A stretch of DNA of 64,000 nucleotides from Crotophaga sulcirostris (lineage: Eukaryota; Chordata; Aves; Cuculiformes; Crotophagidae): contig VYZB01000344.1 in the NCBI GenBank assembly GCA_013397455.1, forward strand, positions 905,867-969,866, given 5' to 3'. Within the stretch, counting starts at the first letter, position 1; the number at the start of each line of letters is the position of its first letter. The position numbers and the translations under genes are program-made. The notes below the pieces were generated by a model, which saw only the letters and a list, made by a program, of their open reading frames with translations, was not told the DNA's origin and did not search any database. Shown one piece after another: positions 52,231 to 64,000 of the stretch.

Positions 52231-54554
52231 GACTGGGTACGATGCTCAAGGACTAGAAAGGATCACACTCCTGCAGAGCTCTCTAATATTTCAAAGTGAC
52301 AGCTTCTCAACTTGTATTCCTACAAATGTCAGCCCTGAGCTACAACCTAGTGGTGTCTCTGTTAGGCAGGAGGGACTCTTCAGTTTGAAATATAATTTCA
52401 GATATATCCTGGATTGTTGATTTGCAGTGTCCTTTCGGATACGCAGGCATATATGGGAGAATAGTTCAGCACTGCAAACCAAGCTGCACTGCAAAACTCA
52501 CTCCATCAAAAAGATTCAGGGTTCCAGGATAATGCCCTGCTGCTGGCAGATTTAAAAATAAAGATCTCTACCAGGTTTTTATACATAGGGAGGAGTAATT
52601 TTTACTCCTGTGCTGCCTTTGCTGACTGGGCACTTGTTCCCAGCCATAGGCTGCTGCTCTGAACTACGCATTTGCAGTTATTTTTGAAATGCATGCTCAC
52701 ACTCAAGTTGCATCTCTCCCTTTTTTGATGCATAATTTAGATTTTAGCCTCTTATAAATTACATGCCTAAGGAACTGCTGATGCTTCTCAGAAAAAAACC
52801 AATGATAATAAGACTGTACAAAGTATTCTTTGTGGAGACTCTTCTGGATAGAAACACATTTTTACTTTCCTGAGTTTTCCCTATTTTTGTCCCTGGGGTG
52901 TTTACATGAATATAGAACCTCTCTTGTTTGATAATTGAGATCTCATGAATTCCTGCTGGGCACCATCCACATCATGAAATCACAGATCTTTGTGGTACTC
53001 TGATACGTGGAAGGATGGATTAAGGGTGGAAGAGAAATTAGAAGTAGCCTTTTTCCTAACGGAAGAGTTTCTACATTGCTGAAAAGGAAGGGCAAGCAAA
53101 ACTCATGGAGAAGCACAATTATTAAAGTTGTGATGGCGCTTGAGTAGCTACATCAAGTGCAGGGTTTGGTTCTCTTCTCTTGGTTGATGTTGATAAATCT
53201 ATTTATTCCTGCACGTGTTTTATACTGTGCCCAAAACAGGGGCAGTGAGGGCTCTGTCTGCTGCTGCTATTCTTTCGATTACCATAGATTTTTTCCAAAA
53301 TCTGCTGAAGCCCATAGAAGGAAATCCCAGTGGCTTACAAAAGCCTTTGGGACATCTCTACAAATGGGTCTGGCTTGCTCAGGATGGGCTAAAGGCTCGT
53401 TTTAGGTGTGTGCTGCAGTTGAGCAGGGCTGCACGGAGGGAGGGACTTGGTTCTCTGCATTTGGTTTCAGCATCTGTAAGGTGGAAGAGGCTTTTAGGTG
53501 CTGCGGGCTGCACCAGGCGCTGCGAATTTTGATGATTTGGGCTAAACATTTCACATGGCAGTTACTGGGGTCAAATAAAATCACCTTGATTTTCAAACGC
53601 GTTGTTAAAATCAGTGAATCAGTGGCTCTGAGGATCAGCAGGCACTCGGTATTTTCATCAAACCAGGTTCCTTTTTTTTTTTTTTATGTTGCGGCTTAAC
53701 TTAAAAAACCCAAGCCTAAACGTCTTTGGCTTTAATATTTCTAATTAAAATGTAGGCACTTTGGATGAGATCCCACAGTATAAGAAATGTCACTGCTCCC
53801 TACTGAACCTGGCTTAAAATTAGTAAAACCGCGTCCAAAGTTAATCAAATACACAAAAAAATAAACCTTGTGCTAAAAAACCACTGGAAGGACTGAAGAT
53901 TTAAGATGGCTCTGCATTGTACATGATAAGTAATTGTAACTGTATTCATCTGTGCTGCTCCTGAGATTAAAATCCAAAATTTCCTGAAAGTATCTGCTAA
54001 AGTAAAATTGCGATACAGTGGGGGATGGAAAAAAAAGTCTAAAATGCAATGTTTTCCTTAGTATTGGAGGCGAAATCAGCAGGTTTTTAAGTATGTAATT
54101 TATAAGGGAAGTGACTCAAATGAAATTATGCACTTTAAAAAATCAGCATGAGGGCATAATAACCTTTGAAGAATTCTAAAAGCCCTTTCATATTTGCATT
54201 ATTGCAGTTCCTCAATCCTGTAATTTTAGTTCCTTTTTTTTTTTTTTCATGGCGCAGCTCCTAATATCAAGTAATTATTTCAGAATCAATGAGTTTGATT
54301 AGGAAAAGCAAAGTCAATCCACATCCTTCCTGGCTGGGGAGAAAAGCTTAAGGAAACAACTTGAGTCTGTCCTAAAACCTTAGAGAGCACGACGGAAAAA
54401 AAAAAATCAAGTTTTAATATTCTGGTCATTAAATCTTGCCGTCTTTAAGCCCATCTCATGATCGCCTGTCCTTAGTCATAAGCCCTAAGCATGTGGTACT
54501 TTATTGGAGTAGGTGCAAGATGGAGAGAAAAATGGGGTCAGAAAATCCAACAGG

Positions 54555-54648
54555 AAGGACCTGGAGCTGTTGGAGTGAGTCCAGAGGAGATGATGCAAGG
54601 GCTGGAGCACCTCCTGCACAAGGACAGGCTGAGAGAGTTGGGGTTTTA
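54555..54648 (+). mobile_element. CR1 internal fragment
   Basis: GCTGTTGGAGTGAGTCCAGA, GGGCTGGAGCACCTCCTGCA, TGAGAGAGTTGGGGTT. No 3' tail. Confidence 0.8.
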
Positions 54649-54768
54649 TTTTTATGGAGTGGTGTTTCTGATGAAAACAGAAGATTCTGATAAACTCTTC
54701 TACTGAACATTTCAGCCTTTCTTTACCTGTGCAACAGCAATTATGGTCTGGTAGGGGTTTCTGAAGGG

Positions 54769-54804
54769 TCACCTGGAGGCAGGTTGATGTTATCCTCCAG
54801 GTGA
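54769..54804. repeat. Perfect inverted repeat, 11-bp arms
   Basis: TCACCTGGAGG at 54769-54779 and its exact reverse complement at 54794-54804 with a 14-base loop. Each arm holds an E-box core (CACCTG/CAGGTG). Confidence 0.85.
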
Positions 54805-55740
54805 CAACACCTTCTGGTGGAAGAAGGGTAACACCACTGAATAAACTCCTTCCAGCCTTTGACCCAGAGAGTGCACACACCCTTCACACAGGGACTGGAA
54901 TTTGCTTCAAAAGGAGTCAAACAAGAACCTTTCAATGGATTCCATCACTTCCTTAATAAACAAAACATGATTCCCTTTCAAGCTTATCTGTGTGCCAAGT
55001 TCTGTGGTTGCAATACAATAGCTGTATTGTTCTTGTATGCTGCAGGCTAAAATGTATTTTGGTAACTGCTGCTCTTTATAACACAATTGTCTGATGACAG
55101 TTATTCTAGCAAACTATTAACTCCTTCATTCCCAGAGGACCTCCTCCAAGCAGGCTGGATAAGCCTCAAGAAGTCCATTGCTCCCACTGAGCACTGAATA
55201 GAACAGAAAGTAACGTAAACTTGGGACTCTCAGTGTTAGATAACATGTAAATTATGGTGACTCATAGTGGAAAATTGTAGATAAAAATTACACAAAGGAC
55301 TTATTTAACCACCGTCTTATGATTTTTCTCCCAGTATATGAATGTGTGAGATAGACTCACACATGCCTCATAATAATGCTACTGTTTGTCCATCCCCCCC
55401 CTGCCCCACAGCTGCCTTGGAAGATATGAGATACAGAATAAAAATGTACATACATATTCAAATTCACCCCACATTCCCCACCGAGGCACGAACGAACCCT
55501 AATGACTGGTACTTTTGTGACAAACACGCCAATTCCCATGAAAAAGCTCTCTGGTTTTGGCTACTTTTGGGTTACTGAAGGGATATTCCCTTTTTATAGT
55601 TTGGAAAACAGGCAGAGGGAAAACCCACGAAGTTTAGTGGGTGAGAAGGCTGGAGACAGATTCAAGGGGATGGTTTCCCAGGTTTGCCTCTGAACTAAAC
55701 TACAAGAACCACACAAACCTACAAGAGCTGCTCAGAAATT

Positions 55741-55864
55741 GGAGATTGGCTGAGGCACTCAGTGCCAGGGTTTAGATGATGGGTTGGTGTTGGTGTTGGG
55801 TTATAGGTTGGACTCGATGATCTCAGAGGTCCCTTCCAACCTTGTAACACTGCGGTACTGTGAA
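55741..55864 (+). mobile_element. CR1 3' tail, GATACTGT type
   Basis: GGAGATTGGCTGAGGCACTC to AACACTGCGGTACTGTGAAA. Confidence 0.88.
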
Positions 55865-56079
55865 ACAGGGCTAGAATGGGCAGAATGTCTGGCTCTCCAC
55901 GGCAGGAAATACTGAGAACAGTTTGGGTTTTTTTTTTTCAGTGTGTGCATGTGGTATTTCTGTAATTCAAGGTCAAATCACAGCCAGACTCTGAAAACAA
56001 ACCAAAAAGAAGAGCCAAATATGTTAACATGGGTTAGAGACCAATTCCAGCAGTGACTGAGAGTTTAAGTATCCTTAAG

Positions 56080-56148
56080 AATCCTAGAATGGTTTGGGTT
56101 GGAAGTGACCTCAAAGCCCATCCAGTTCCAACCCCCCTACCATGGTTT
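56080..56148 (-). mobile_element. CR1 3' end, short
   Basis: AGAATCCTAGAATGGTTTGG to CCAACCCCCCTACCATGGTT. Confidence 0.82.
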
Positions 56149-56671
56149 CTTTCTCCTGACTCAGTGGATCCCATACTGGCATCCCAAACCATGCTAAGGA
56201 AACATGACAGTGGAGACAGGGACAACAGCTTGACAAAAACACTATAAAAAGGTTTTCATTTCTGAGGGACACAGGTTCATAAATAAGTGCCAGAAATTGT
56301 GGCTGGATTTCTAGAGAAAGGCTGAAAAAAATGCATTATATTGTAGGGAAGGAGTTTCCATGTTACTCATCCTGCCCGTCTCCCAGTCGGCACAGAATTG
56401 TTCCTGGTATTTTGGTCTCATTTGCTCTTCCTCAGCTCAGTGCTCCGAGGCTCAAGGAAGGAGGCCAGCTGACCTTACAATTAGAAATGTTCTTCCTAAT
56501 ATTCCACCCTAATTTGTTTTTGCTCATTTTTATGCATCAGCCTTTACGAGCTTCATGAGGCAACCTTAATTGCATTCCCTTCTGGCTGCTTAGGGAAGGA
56601 CTTTTTCTGCCCGGATTGAAAGCAGGGTTTGAAGCCAGGGTCCTCAGAGCCAGAGAGCAGAGCTTTGGCAG

Positions 56672-56972
56672 TCACAGTATCACAAGGTTGGAAAGGACCT
56701 CTGAGATCATCGAGTCCAACCTAGAACCCAACACCAACCCATCATCCAAACCATGGCACTGAGTGCCTCAGCCAATCTCCTCTTCAACACCTCCAGGGTT
56801 GGTGACTCCACCACCTCCCTGGGCAGCACATTCCAATGGCCAATCACCCTTTCAGGGAAGAACTTTTTCCTAATATCAAGCCTAAACCTGCCCTGATGAA
56901 GCCTGAGTCCATGTCCTCTAGTTCTGTCACTGATCACCTGTGAGAAGAGACCAACCCCTGCCTGACTAGTCA
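56672..56972 (-). mobile_element. CR1, GATACTGT type, ORF2 end open
   Basis: CAGTATCACAAGGTTGGAAA to AGACCAACCCCTGCCTGACT. The ORF2 C-terminal frame is open, but the usual stop after EALSAMV is changed to tryptophan, extending the frame to ...WVLGWTR. Confidence 0.93.
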
Positions 56973-58377
56973 CACCAAGGGAACGTTTCATAGTAACTCA
57001 GTTTTTGAGTTTTGCTTATAGAAAGATGAAGTTTCATGAAAAAAGCCACTAGGACCCCATAGAAATGTTAAATTTTAATCCTTAAATAAAACGTGTAGAA
57101 GCCAAGGGTCCGAAACGCCTTCTGATGCTTGAGGAGCCCTTCTTCTCCTCATGTCCCTAACTGGACAGTGCAAAGCTGCTTTCAAATTGTTGCAGATTTC
57201 AAGGTGCATAAATAGGCTTTAGAAAACTCCAGAATAAACTCTCACAACCCCCTAAAAAAAGTCTGATCAAAGCCAGCTCAATTGTCTCCATCAGACAGAG
57301 GAGTTAAAAAGGCAAAACAAATGCTTGTGCAGAAGTGGGGAGAAACGTAAAGGCTAAAGGCTGCTCTAACCACTAAGTATCAACTTCATCGCCCACCCAC
57401 CTCCCACACACAACTAGAAATAACTTTAAATAATTTATTTAAGTGTATCTGTATTGCAGTTACATATTTAATGACTTAAAGGGACAGTGTTTCACTCAGG
57501 AATAAATTTGAATTTTCCATAATTCGAAGGTAAGCGTTACTCCTGCACTTTGTTCTCTTGAGAAATTTCAGAGTGCTTTGCAGTGCTCAGTGGATTAAAT
57601 TCTACACTGACATCTCAGGTAGTCATTACCCTTATTACAGAGAGAAAACCATGGCACGAATGGGTTTGGTAGCTAAACTTAGAACATGGTAATTCAGTGA
57701 GAGAAGAAGGAACAAGCTAATTCCCCTGTCCCGTTCAGTGAATGTTAGAACAAAAAAAAAAGATATTTCTCTTTCTTCTGCTCCTATTGTTTGTCATCTC
57801 AGGAATTGTCTTTTCAGAGATAATAATATATTCAAGGACTTAAGGGCAAAAAGTTAAGCAGGAATGTCAGTGAAAGAGAAAATGGAAGCATATACAGTAA
57901 AATCTTATCATCTAAGTTCATTTGAGATGGAAACTTCTGCCTGAGTAATGTTATGAATTATATTAATAACGATGAATAGTTCATGTCTCTGGAGTTGTCT
58001 ATCCTTTTCTGTAAAGACCATCACCTTGGTAATGCTCACATTTTGGTCCAGCTGCTTCCAGGAAATTCTGATTTTCATGAGTTGAGCACATCAACACATT
58101 TGTGGCAATTAATTTGGGTTTTATCAGCATGGGAATAATCTTGAATGTAGTTTTTTTTTCAATAGGCTCCCAGTCATTTTGACCTTGCAAATGGGCAGGA
58201 GAGCTGATGAAACTGAGCTCTGGCTTGCCTGCTTACTTTTTTAAAATACCATGTTAACTGTTTTGAAAGAGAGAAAAAAAACCCAACATGCTTGGTTGGT
58301 CATTTCTGTGCTTACAGCTTGCGAGGGACAGGACAACCCCAGAAAAGGGAGAAGACTTAAACTTTACTTCTGGCATC

Positions 58378-58428
58378 ACTGGATGAACTGTAAGGTCCCT
58401 TCCAAGCCAAACCATGCTATGATTCCTG
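58378..58428 (+). mobile_element. CR1 3' end remnant
   Basis: CTGGATGAACTGTAAGGTCC to AACCATGCTATGATTCC. Confidence 0.7.
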
Positions 58429-58829
58429 CTATCCCTGGGAAGAGCTCGGTGTCCTCCTGGTAGGATGCTGCATTCCAGCACAATGAGGCACTGCAGAGCT
58501 ATCACAGCACAGATAATGTCCCCGTGCAGTGCCACAGACGTGTCCTTCAGCCTGGAGCTTGGCAGCCCTACATGGAAATACCAAAAAACCACCACAGCTA
58601 TTTATAAATCTTTGTAGACTTCCACAAGTCCTGTGGAATTCCTCTTTCCTCTATCCAAACGCTGCCCTTGCTCTCACCGGACCCTTTGCACACCCTTACA
58701 GAGACCAAAGTGTCTCTTCTTTCCACCAGCAGTGAATCTGACTTGGATAACACCACCTGGTTCTTGCTCCCTTCTTCTGCCCCCGTGCTAAGATCAAGAG
58801 CATTTGTGGAATGGGCACTGCCCTTGTCT

Positions 58830-59362
58830 GTGGGCTGAGAAATGTCCTCACCTCGAGTTCTGTGTTCAGTTCTGGAGTCACCAACACAGGAAAGGCATAG
58901 ATCTGTTGGAAGTGAGTCCAGAGGAGGCCACGGAGATGATCCAAGGGCTGGAGCACCTCCTGTACAAGAACAGGCTGACAGAGTTGGGGTTGTCCAGCCT
59001 GGAGAAGAGAAGGCTCCAAAGAGACCTTAGAGCAGCCTCCAGTACTGAAAGGGGCTCCAGGAAAGCTGGGGAGGGGCTCTTGATCAGGGAGTGCAAGGAC
59101 AGGATGAGGGGAAATGGATTTCAGCTGGAAGAGGGGAGATTGAGATGAGATCTTGGGAAGAAATGTTTTGGTGTGAGGGTGGGGAGGCCCTGGCCCAGGT
59201 TGCCCAGAGCAGTGGTGGCTGCCCCATCCCTGGAGGTGTTCAAGGCCAGGTTGGATGGGGCTTGGAGCCCCCTGATCCAGTGGGAGGTGTCCCTGCCCAT
59301 GGCAGGGGGGGTGGAACTGGATGGGCTTTGATGTCCCTTCCAACCCAACCCATCCTATGATG
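58830..59362 (+). mobile_element. CR1, longest copy in the window (about 530 bp)
   Basis: Forward CR1 from about TGTGGGCTGAGAAATGTCCT through AGGGGCTCTTGATCAGGGAG and CCCTGCCCATGGCAGGGGGG to CCCAACCCATCCTATGATGC. It extends further 5' than the other forward copies. Confidence 0.92.
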
Positions 59363-60749
59363 CTGGTTTGAGTGCCTCCATATGAACACAATTCCTCTTG
59401 GCCCTTCGGTCTGGACCCCGAGTTTGACATTTGGGGTTGGTGAGTGCTTCCTTCTTGCTGTTGTCTAGGAAATACTCAAGAGAACCACTTCCTGTGCTGT
59501 CGATGGGGCGAGGTGAACAGCACTGCTGGTTTTGCACCCCTCTGAGCCCTGAAAGACTCAGCAAGGAGCAAACAGCACGTGGCACAACCAGTTTGTTAAC
59601 AGAGGGAAAATCATGATCTTTAAAGCACCGTTTTCCCCTTTATAAACACATGGTACAGGAAAGCTAATTATAGCCCCAAGGCTGACAATTATCAGTGACA
59701 AACACAAAACCCCAAGCAAAGCCAACAGTTTCTCATTTTCAAGAAGATATAGAAATGCTCTTTTAATGGAACAACACCTGAACTACGTGCCAGCTTTCTT
59801 TTCCACTGATGCTTACCTAGAGCGAATCACTGCTTAGCAGGAAAGCAGAAAGCAAGGAGGGATTCAAGCCCTGGCAGCTGCCTGAATCTCAGGCATCTTG
59901 CTTTTAATTTCCCTTTCTTGGTGGCAGATGGTCGCTTTGCAGGGGTGTGAAAACTGCTCATAACTAATAGGGTGGTGTTTCTTCGAATGCTCCATCCATT
60001 TCCACAGGACCAAACCATCAATTCTCACTATAACACAGCACATCCCAAAACAGTCAAGAAACGATGCTGTGACTGGGAAAAACCAACCCTACCACCTACA
60101 TCCCCCAAACCCCTGTAGAAACAGTCAATAATAACCCGGAGCTGTTTACTATGCTTTCTCCCATCTCCTGTACTCTGTTAGTTTAAGAGCTGAACCCGGT
60201 GTGCCGTCCCCCAGAGCTTTCACAGCCAGGCTCCTCAGGCAGGCTAAAATATGCAAGCTGAGAGAGATGCCTTAACCTCCTTCAGGCCCTGAGCTGCTGT
60301 TTGTTCAAAGGATAAGACACAATCCCTGCCCTGAAGTACTTAGAGCTTAAACAGAGAGAATGGAATAAACAGGTTATCGCCCTCGGGACCTCCTAGCATT
60401 GAAGAGCCAGCGGGTCAGATGTGTTGCATAGGTCTCAGCCCTTGTTTTATTAAGCTTTGCTTTCCACAAAGCAGTGTAATTTCCACAGTAGTGCTATCGT
60501 TTTGGTTATTCCCCTTTCACATAAACCAACCCAGCCCTTGGCTGTTCCTGGGAGTGTTCAGCTGCTCCACAAGCCACCGAGTAGGCAAATCCGTAACGGC
60601 TCGAGTGGCTGCAAGGAACTGAAAGCAAAGCTTGACAAAGGAGCCAGCAGCACTCTCACACAGGGGTTTTTGGGGGACAACTCATCTGCCTGGAAAGCAG
60701 CTTTCATGGAGGACACACCACTCTGCCCACACAGGGTGGACCCCAACAC

Positions 60750-60843
60750 CCTGATGATGATGATGAGTTGGTGCTAGCAATAGGCTGTAGGTTGGACTCG
60801 ATGATCTCAGAGGTCCTTTCCAACCTTGTGATAGTGTGATACC
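60750..60843 (+). mobile_element. CR1 3' tail, GATACTGT type
   Basis: CCTGATGATGATGATGAGTT (with a small GAT expansion) to TTGTGATAGTGTGATACC. Confidence 0.85.
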
Positions 60844-61585
60844 CCTGCCATGCAGTGATGTAAAATGCTCTGAGGCTCTTGCATGGAAGACTGTTGTGTC
60901 AGTAAAACCAATCTTAACTATAGGTAGAAAGGCTTTATATGGCAAATATTTATATTTATCATCTCTCAGTACAAACACCCAACAAAGTGGACTACACGAC
61001 ACTGTGGTCTATAGGTCTACCTGCAGGCTGTAACAGAAGCCAGTGGACTAATTCTCTGCCCTCAGTATTTCCCCAAATTCTAATCCTGTACAGTTCAGCA
61101 CCCCTCCCCAGAGTAAGACGTGTGCAGGATGTGTGACTGTGGCAAGGGGGAGGTGGTGGTTATAAAACTGCCCAATACTTGGTCATTCACATGACTTTCA
61201 TCTTTGCTCCAAACCCCCAAAATGATCTGTTTGTGCGAAGCTTTTTCCACCCCGTCAGCTGCACCTCCTCTCAGCTACAGCCACTGCACCTGCTCAGAGC
61301 AGAACCACCAGACATCACAGCAAAGGAGCTTTCAAACGCTGCTGAGCTTTGAAGTGGCCCACGTTTAGATTCTATTCTGCCTTCTTAGGATCTGAGGGAA
61401 AAAATTTCAGTTTTAATCCCAGCATCTGGGGTGCATTTGGTTGCAGAATAAAGGTCTGTTCATACTACGTAGGAAGAGTTTGGTCTTCAGTGTCAAAAGG
61501 CTTCCAACTCAAACTCTTCTGGGTAAAGTTCTTACCCTGGTAGCCCTGCAACTGTCCCTCAACCTTTTGGCTTCTCTTATTTTAT

Positions 61586-61846
61586 CAGGGAGTGCAAGGA
61601 TAGGACAAAGGGGAATGGTTTTAAACTGAAAGAGGGGAGATTTAGATGAGATCTTAGGAAGAAATGTTTTGCTGTGAGGCTGGGGATTGCCCAGAGCAGT
61701 GGTGGCTGCCCCATCCCTGGAGGTGTTGAAGGCCAGGTTGGATGGGGCTTGGAGCCCCCTGACCCAGTGGGAGGTGTCCCTGCCCATGGCAGGGGGGTTG
61801 GAATTGGATGGGCTTTGAGGTCTGATTCAAACCATTCCATGATTTT
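61586..61846 (+). mobile_element. CR1 fragment
   Basis: ATCAGGGAGTGCAAGGATAG to AACCATTCCATGATTTTAG. Confidence 0.92.
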
Positions 61847-63317
61847 AGAAAGGATGATCTTTTTCTTGCAAACTATACTCAGGGAATTGAAATGACCTGT
61901 TCTAAAGGAAGAGAAGTGCAGCCAGCAGGAGGTCCCTGGTGGTCACAGCATGACCCCATGGCTTTGGGTGAGCTCACCTGCACACCCAGCTGAGGGTCCC
62001 CACGCTGCTGCTCCAGGGAAAAGCCCCAGCTTTTAGAGGAAGCTTTGTTACCGACTCTCCGGATGAATGAACAGACAAAAGCGACACCGAATAGACCTAA
62101 GCCATTTTCCCCCTCATATAGCAGATACAATGACACCTTCTTCTGCCACCAAAAGATAGCCCAGCTGTTTATTTGTCTTAGTCACTTGTAAAATGTAAAG
62201 GCTGTGACGTTTCCATTCAGGTCGAAGGAAACGGAATGGCAGGGATCCCAGTGATTTCACAATTTGGCTCTTGTTCAGCTCCTAGGCTGCATTAACTTCA
62301 GGACAAATTCTGAGGTCCTTCCCGTTTCGTGGTTGTGCAGATGTAAGCTCACGTGGGGGTACTTTCTTCTGGATAAGCCACACAGACCAAAGGGACAGAC
62401 TCTGCTTCCAACTACTCCTGGATCATTCCCAACCCCCATTCAATTAACTGTTATCATCCAGCCAGTAATAAGCTCAGCTAAGAATCAAAGGAATTAGGTG
62501 CTGGGATTTGCTTATATCACATTTTTACATGATTCTGTAAACTGGTTCATAATTCTCTTCATCCCAGAGCTGGCTCAGAGGAGAAACACACTCCTGCTTT
62601 GCCTGATAATGGCTTGCTCCTCTTCTTGCTGACTGATTTCTGGGTTGTTCAACCTGGGCTGAGCTCAGAATGCTTTAATACTGAAGTATTGCACAGCCCT
62701 TGTTGCAGATTGGAAAACAGGGCAACAGCCAGCAGCAGGCAGGATACAAGATCCTCATGCTGAAACTTTAATTTTTTATCTAAAAAGGAAAAGGAACCTT
62801 TTACTTCTCCTTCTTTTTACTCCCCTTCTACTGAATGCCTTCTTGCTTCCCATTCAGAGGAGTCTGTGCAGGTAAATAATAGCCACCAATCTCTGTTTGG
62901 ACTCTTGCATCCTCTGTTCTCCCCATTTCTTTCATAAATCAACACATTGGACTTCTAAACTGTATTTGGGACAATTTGAGTAAAAGTGAGAACTGTGCTC
63001 CAACTGATTTTCAAGTGGCTTTGCAGGTTTGTCTTTGAAACTTCCCCATAATATCCAGTGGCCCCAGCACAGTGCTTGATGGAGCTTGATACCCAGCCCA
63101 GATGAACAAAGGATTTGTTAATACCCACTGAAGGCCATGATTAAAATGTATCTGACCTAATACTTTCTGTGCTGTCAAACCTCATATTAATATCAATAAC
63201 TTAAGTTTTGTCAAATGCATTTAAATGCCATGTCTTTGCTTTTTCCCAGGCCCATCAATTTTAAAAATATACGAGCAGCACCCACACGAGTGGCTGAGGA
63301 ATAGAAGGTGGAGAGGG

Positions 63318-63513
63318 TGGTGGAGGGTCCAGAGGGTGGTGGAGTACTGGAACATCTCCCCAGGGAAGCAATCACAGCCTGACAATATTCCAGGAGCATT
63401 TGGCCAACACCCTCAATCACACAATGTGAATGTTGGGGTTGTCCTATGGGACAGGAGTTGGACTCGATGGTCTTTGTGGGTCCCTTCCAACTCAGGACAG
63501 TCTATGATTCTAT
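63318..63513 (+). mobile_element. CR1 fragment
   Basis: GGGTGGTGGAGTACTGGAAC to AGTCTATGATTCTATGTAG; same subfamily as 2618 and 47641. Confidence 0.9.
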
Positions 63514-64000
63514 GTAGCTCTGGGGAAAGAGGCAAGGCAGAGTTTTACCTTTTTTTACCAGTAAAATTCAGTCCTCTCTGCAGAATCTTTGTTGCTAAAC
63601 TCAGGTCTGGATGCTTCTCACATAACTTTCACTGAGCTACCTAAAATGAAACCTTAGGAACCTTGGGCACCCTCTGGGGTTCATTCAGGTAACCTGAGAT
63701 CTGAGCTTAAATGAGTCAAGGTCTTTTGTGTCTGCATAAGAAAACAAACTCAAGTACTTTAAGATAATGCATTACAGAGTGGTGGAAATTACTGGCACAT
63801 TGCATTGCGGAGGTTAAAGTCTAAGTGCATTAAGAAAAGGAAATATAAATTAGGACTGGCTTAGCGATGGCTTTCAAGCATTTTGGGCCAAATGCAGTTT
63901 GGCTCAGGAAACTTCCAAGTTGCTGATTGGCACAGACTATGACCAGAAGAACTGCTTGGTGATGTATTAAGCTAAATGAACTTTCATCTAACGGGCTGCC

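Larger units (their letters stand above)
52231..58829. other. UBASH3B: UBASH3B intron 1, part 3
   Basis: Several CR1 pieces. Positions 52500-54500 and 57000-58200 are long CR1-free, AT-rich stretches, the best candidates in the window for conserved non-coding elements. No coding signal. Confidence 0.65.
59363..64000. other. UBASH3B: UBASH3B intron 1, part 4
   Basis: Three CR1s; otherwise unique. Exon 1, whose human form starts with about 52 residues up to GFPRAR, was not found before the window ends. Confidence 0.65.

Noticed and set aside
58696..59430. 244-residue minus-strand open frame
   Set aside because: Antisense reading of the long CR1 at 58830-59362; the same peptide appears in several other CR1 copies.
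1..64000. CRISPR arrays, operons, tRNA or rRNA genes, LTR retroviral copies
   Set aside because: None seen: repeats are CR1 or simple tandem repeats, and no paired LTRs, tRNA folds or rRNA segments were recognised.

Overview
This window is vertebrate nuclear DNA, almost certainly from a bird. It carries about 45 fragments of CR1 LINEs, it has long AT-rich introns with GT-AG splice sites, and its one large gene matches a vertebrate immune-signalling gene exon by exon. The CR1 load is high for a bird. That would suit a CR1-rich neoavian lineage such as woodpeckers and their relatives, but this narrower placement is only an inference. Nothing prokaryotic, viral or plasmid-like was seen.

The main gene is UBASH3B (STS-1/TULA-2) on the minus strand. 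Exons 2 to 14 can be read with splice phases that fit at every junction, from the UBA-domain exon near 32.9 kb (and again near 34.6 kb) to the stop codon at 11533. Together they encode about 597 residues, in the order UBA end, 2H phosphoesterase domain with two HxTL motifs, SH3 domain, and histidine-phosphatase domain with an RHGER motif. Exon 1 (about 52 residues in the human protein) is not in the window and should lie beyond position 64000. The region 35.3-64 kb is therefore intron 1. A probable 3'UTR of about 5 kb runs to a poly(A) signal at 6570-6575.

About 2.7 kb further downstream on the same strand, positions 3860-3908 hold a small CpG-rich first exon with a signal peptide. Locus context and the sequence around the splice junction suggest it is exon 1 of CRTAM, the neighbour of UBASH3B in other vertebrates. 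The rest of that gene lies to the left of the window.

Region by region: 1-3.86 kb, putative CRTAM intron 1; 3.86-3.91 kb, CRTAM exon 1; 3.9-6.5 kb, intergenic; 6.55-11.53 kb, UBASH3B 3'UTR; 11.53-34.66 kb, UBASH3B exons 14 to 2; 35.3-64 kb, UBASH3B intron 1, with a 140-base gap inside a CR1.

The most notable anomaly is a 1754-bp direct duplication (31644-33397 and 33399-35152), nearly identical and joined by a single N, which duplicates exons 2 and 3. If both pairs were spliced, the frame would shift and meet a stop codon. A false duplication in the assembly is the likeliest explanation. No new biological system is convincingly visible. The other findings concern splice-site architecture, CR1 elements lying very close to exons, an intronic CpG cluster, and CR1 subfamilies.
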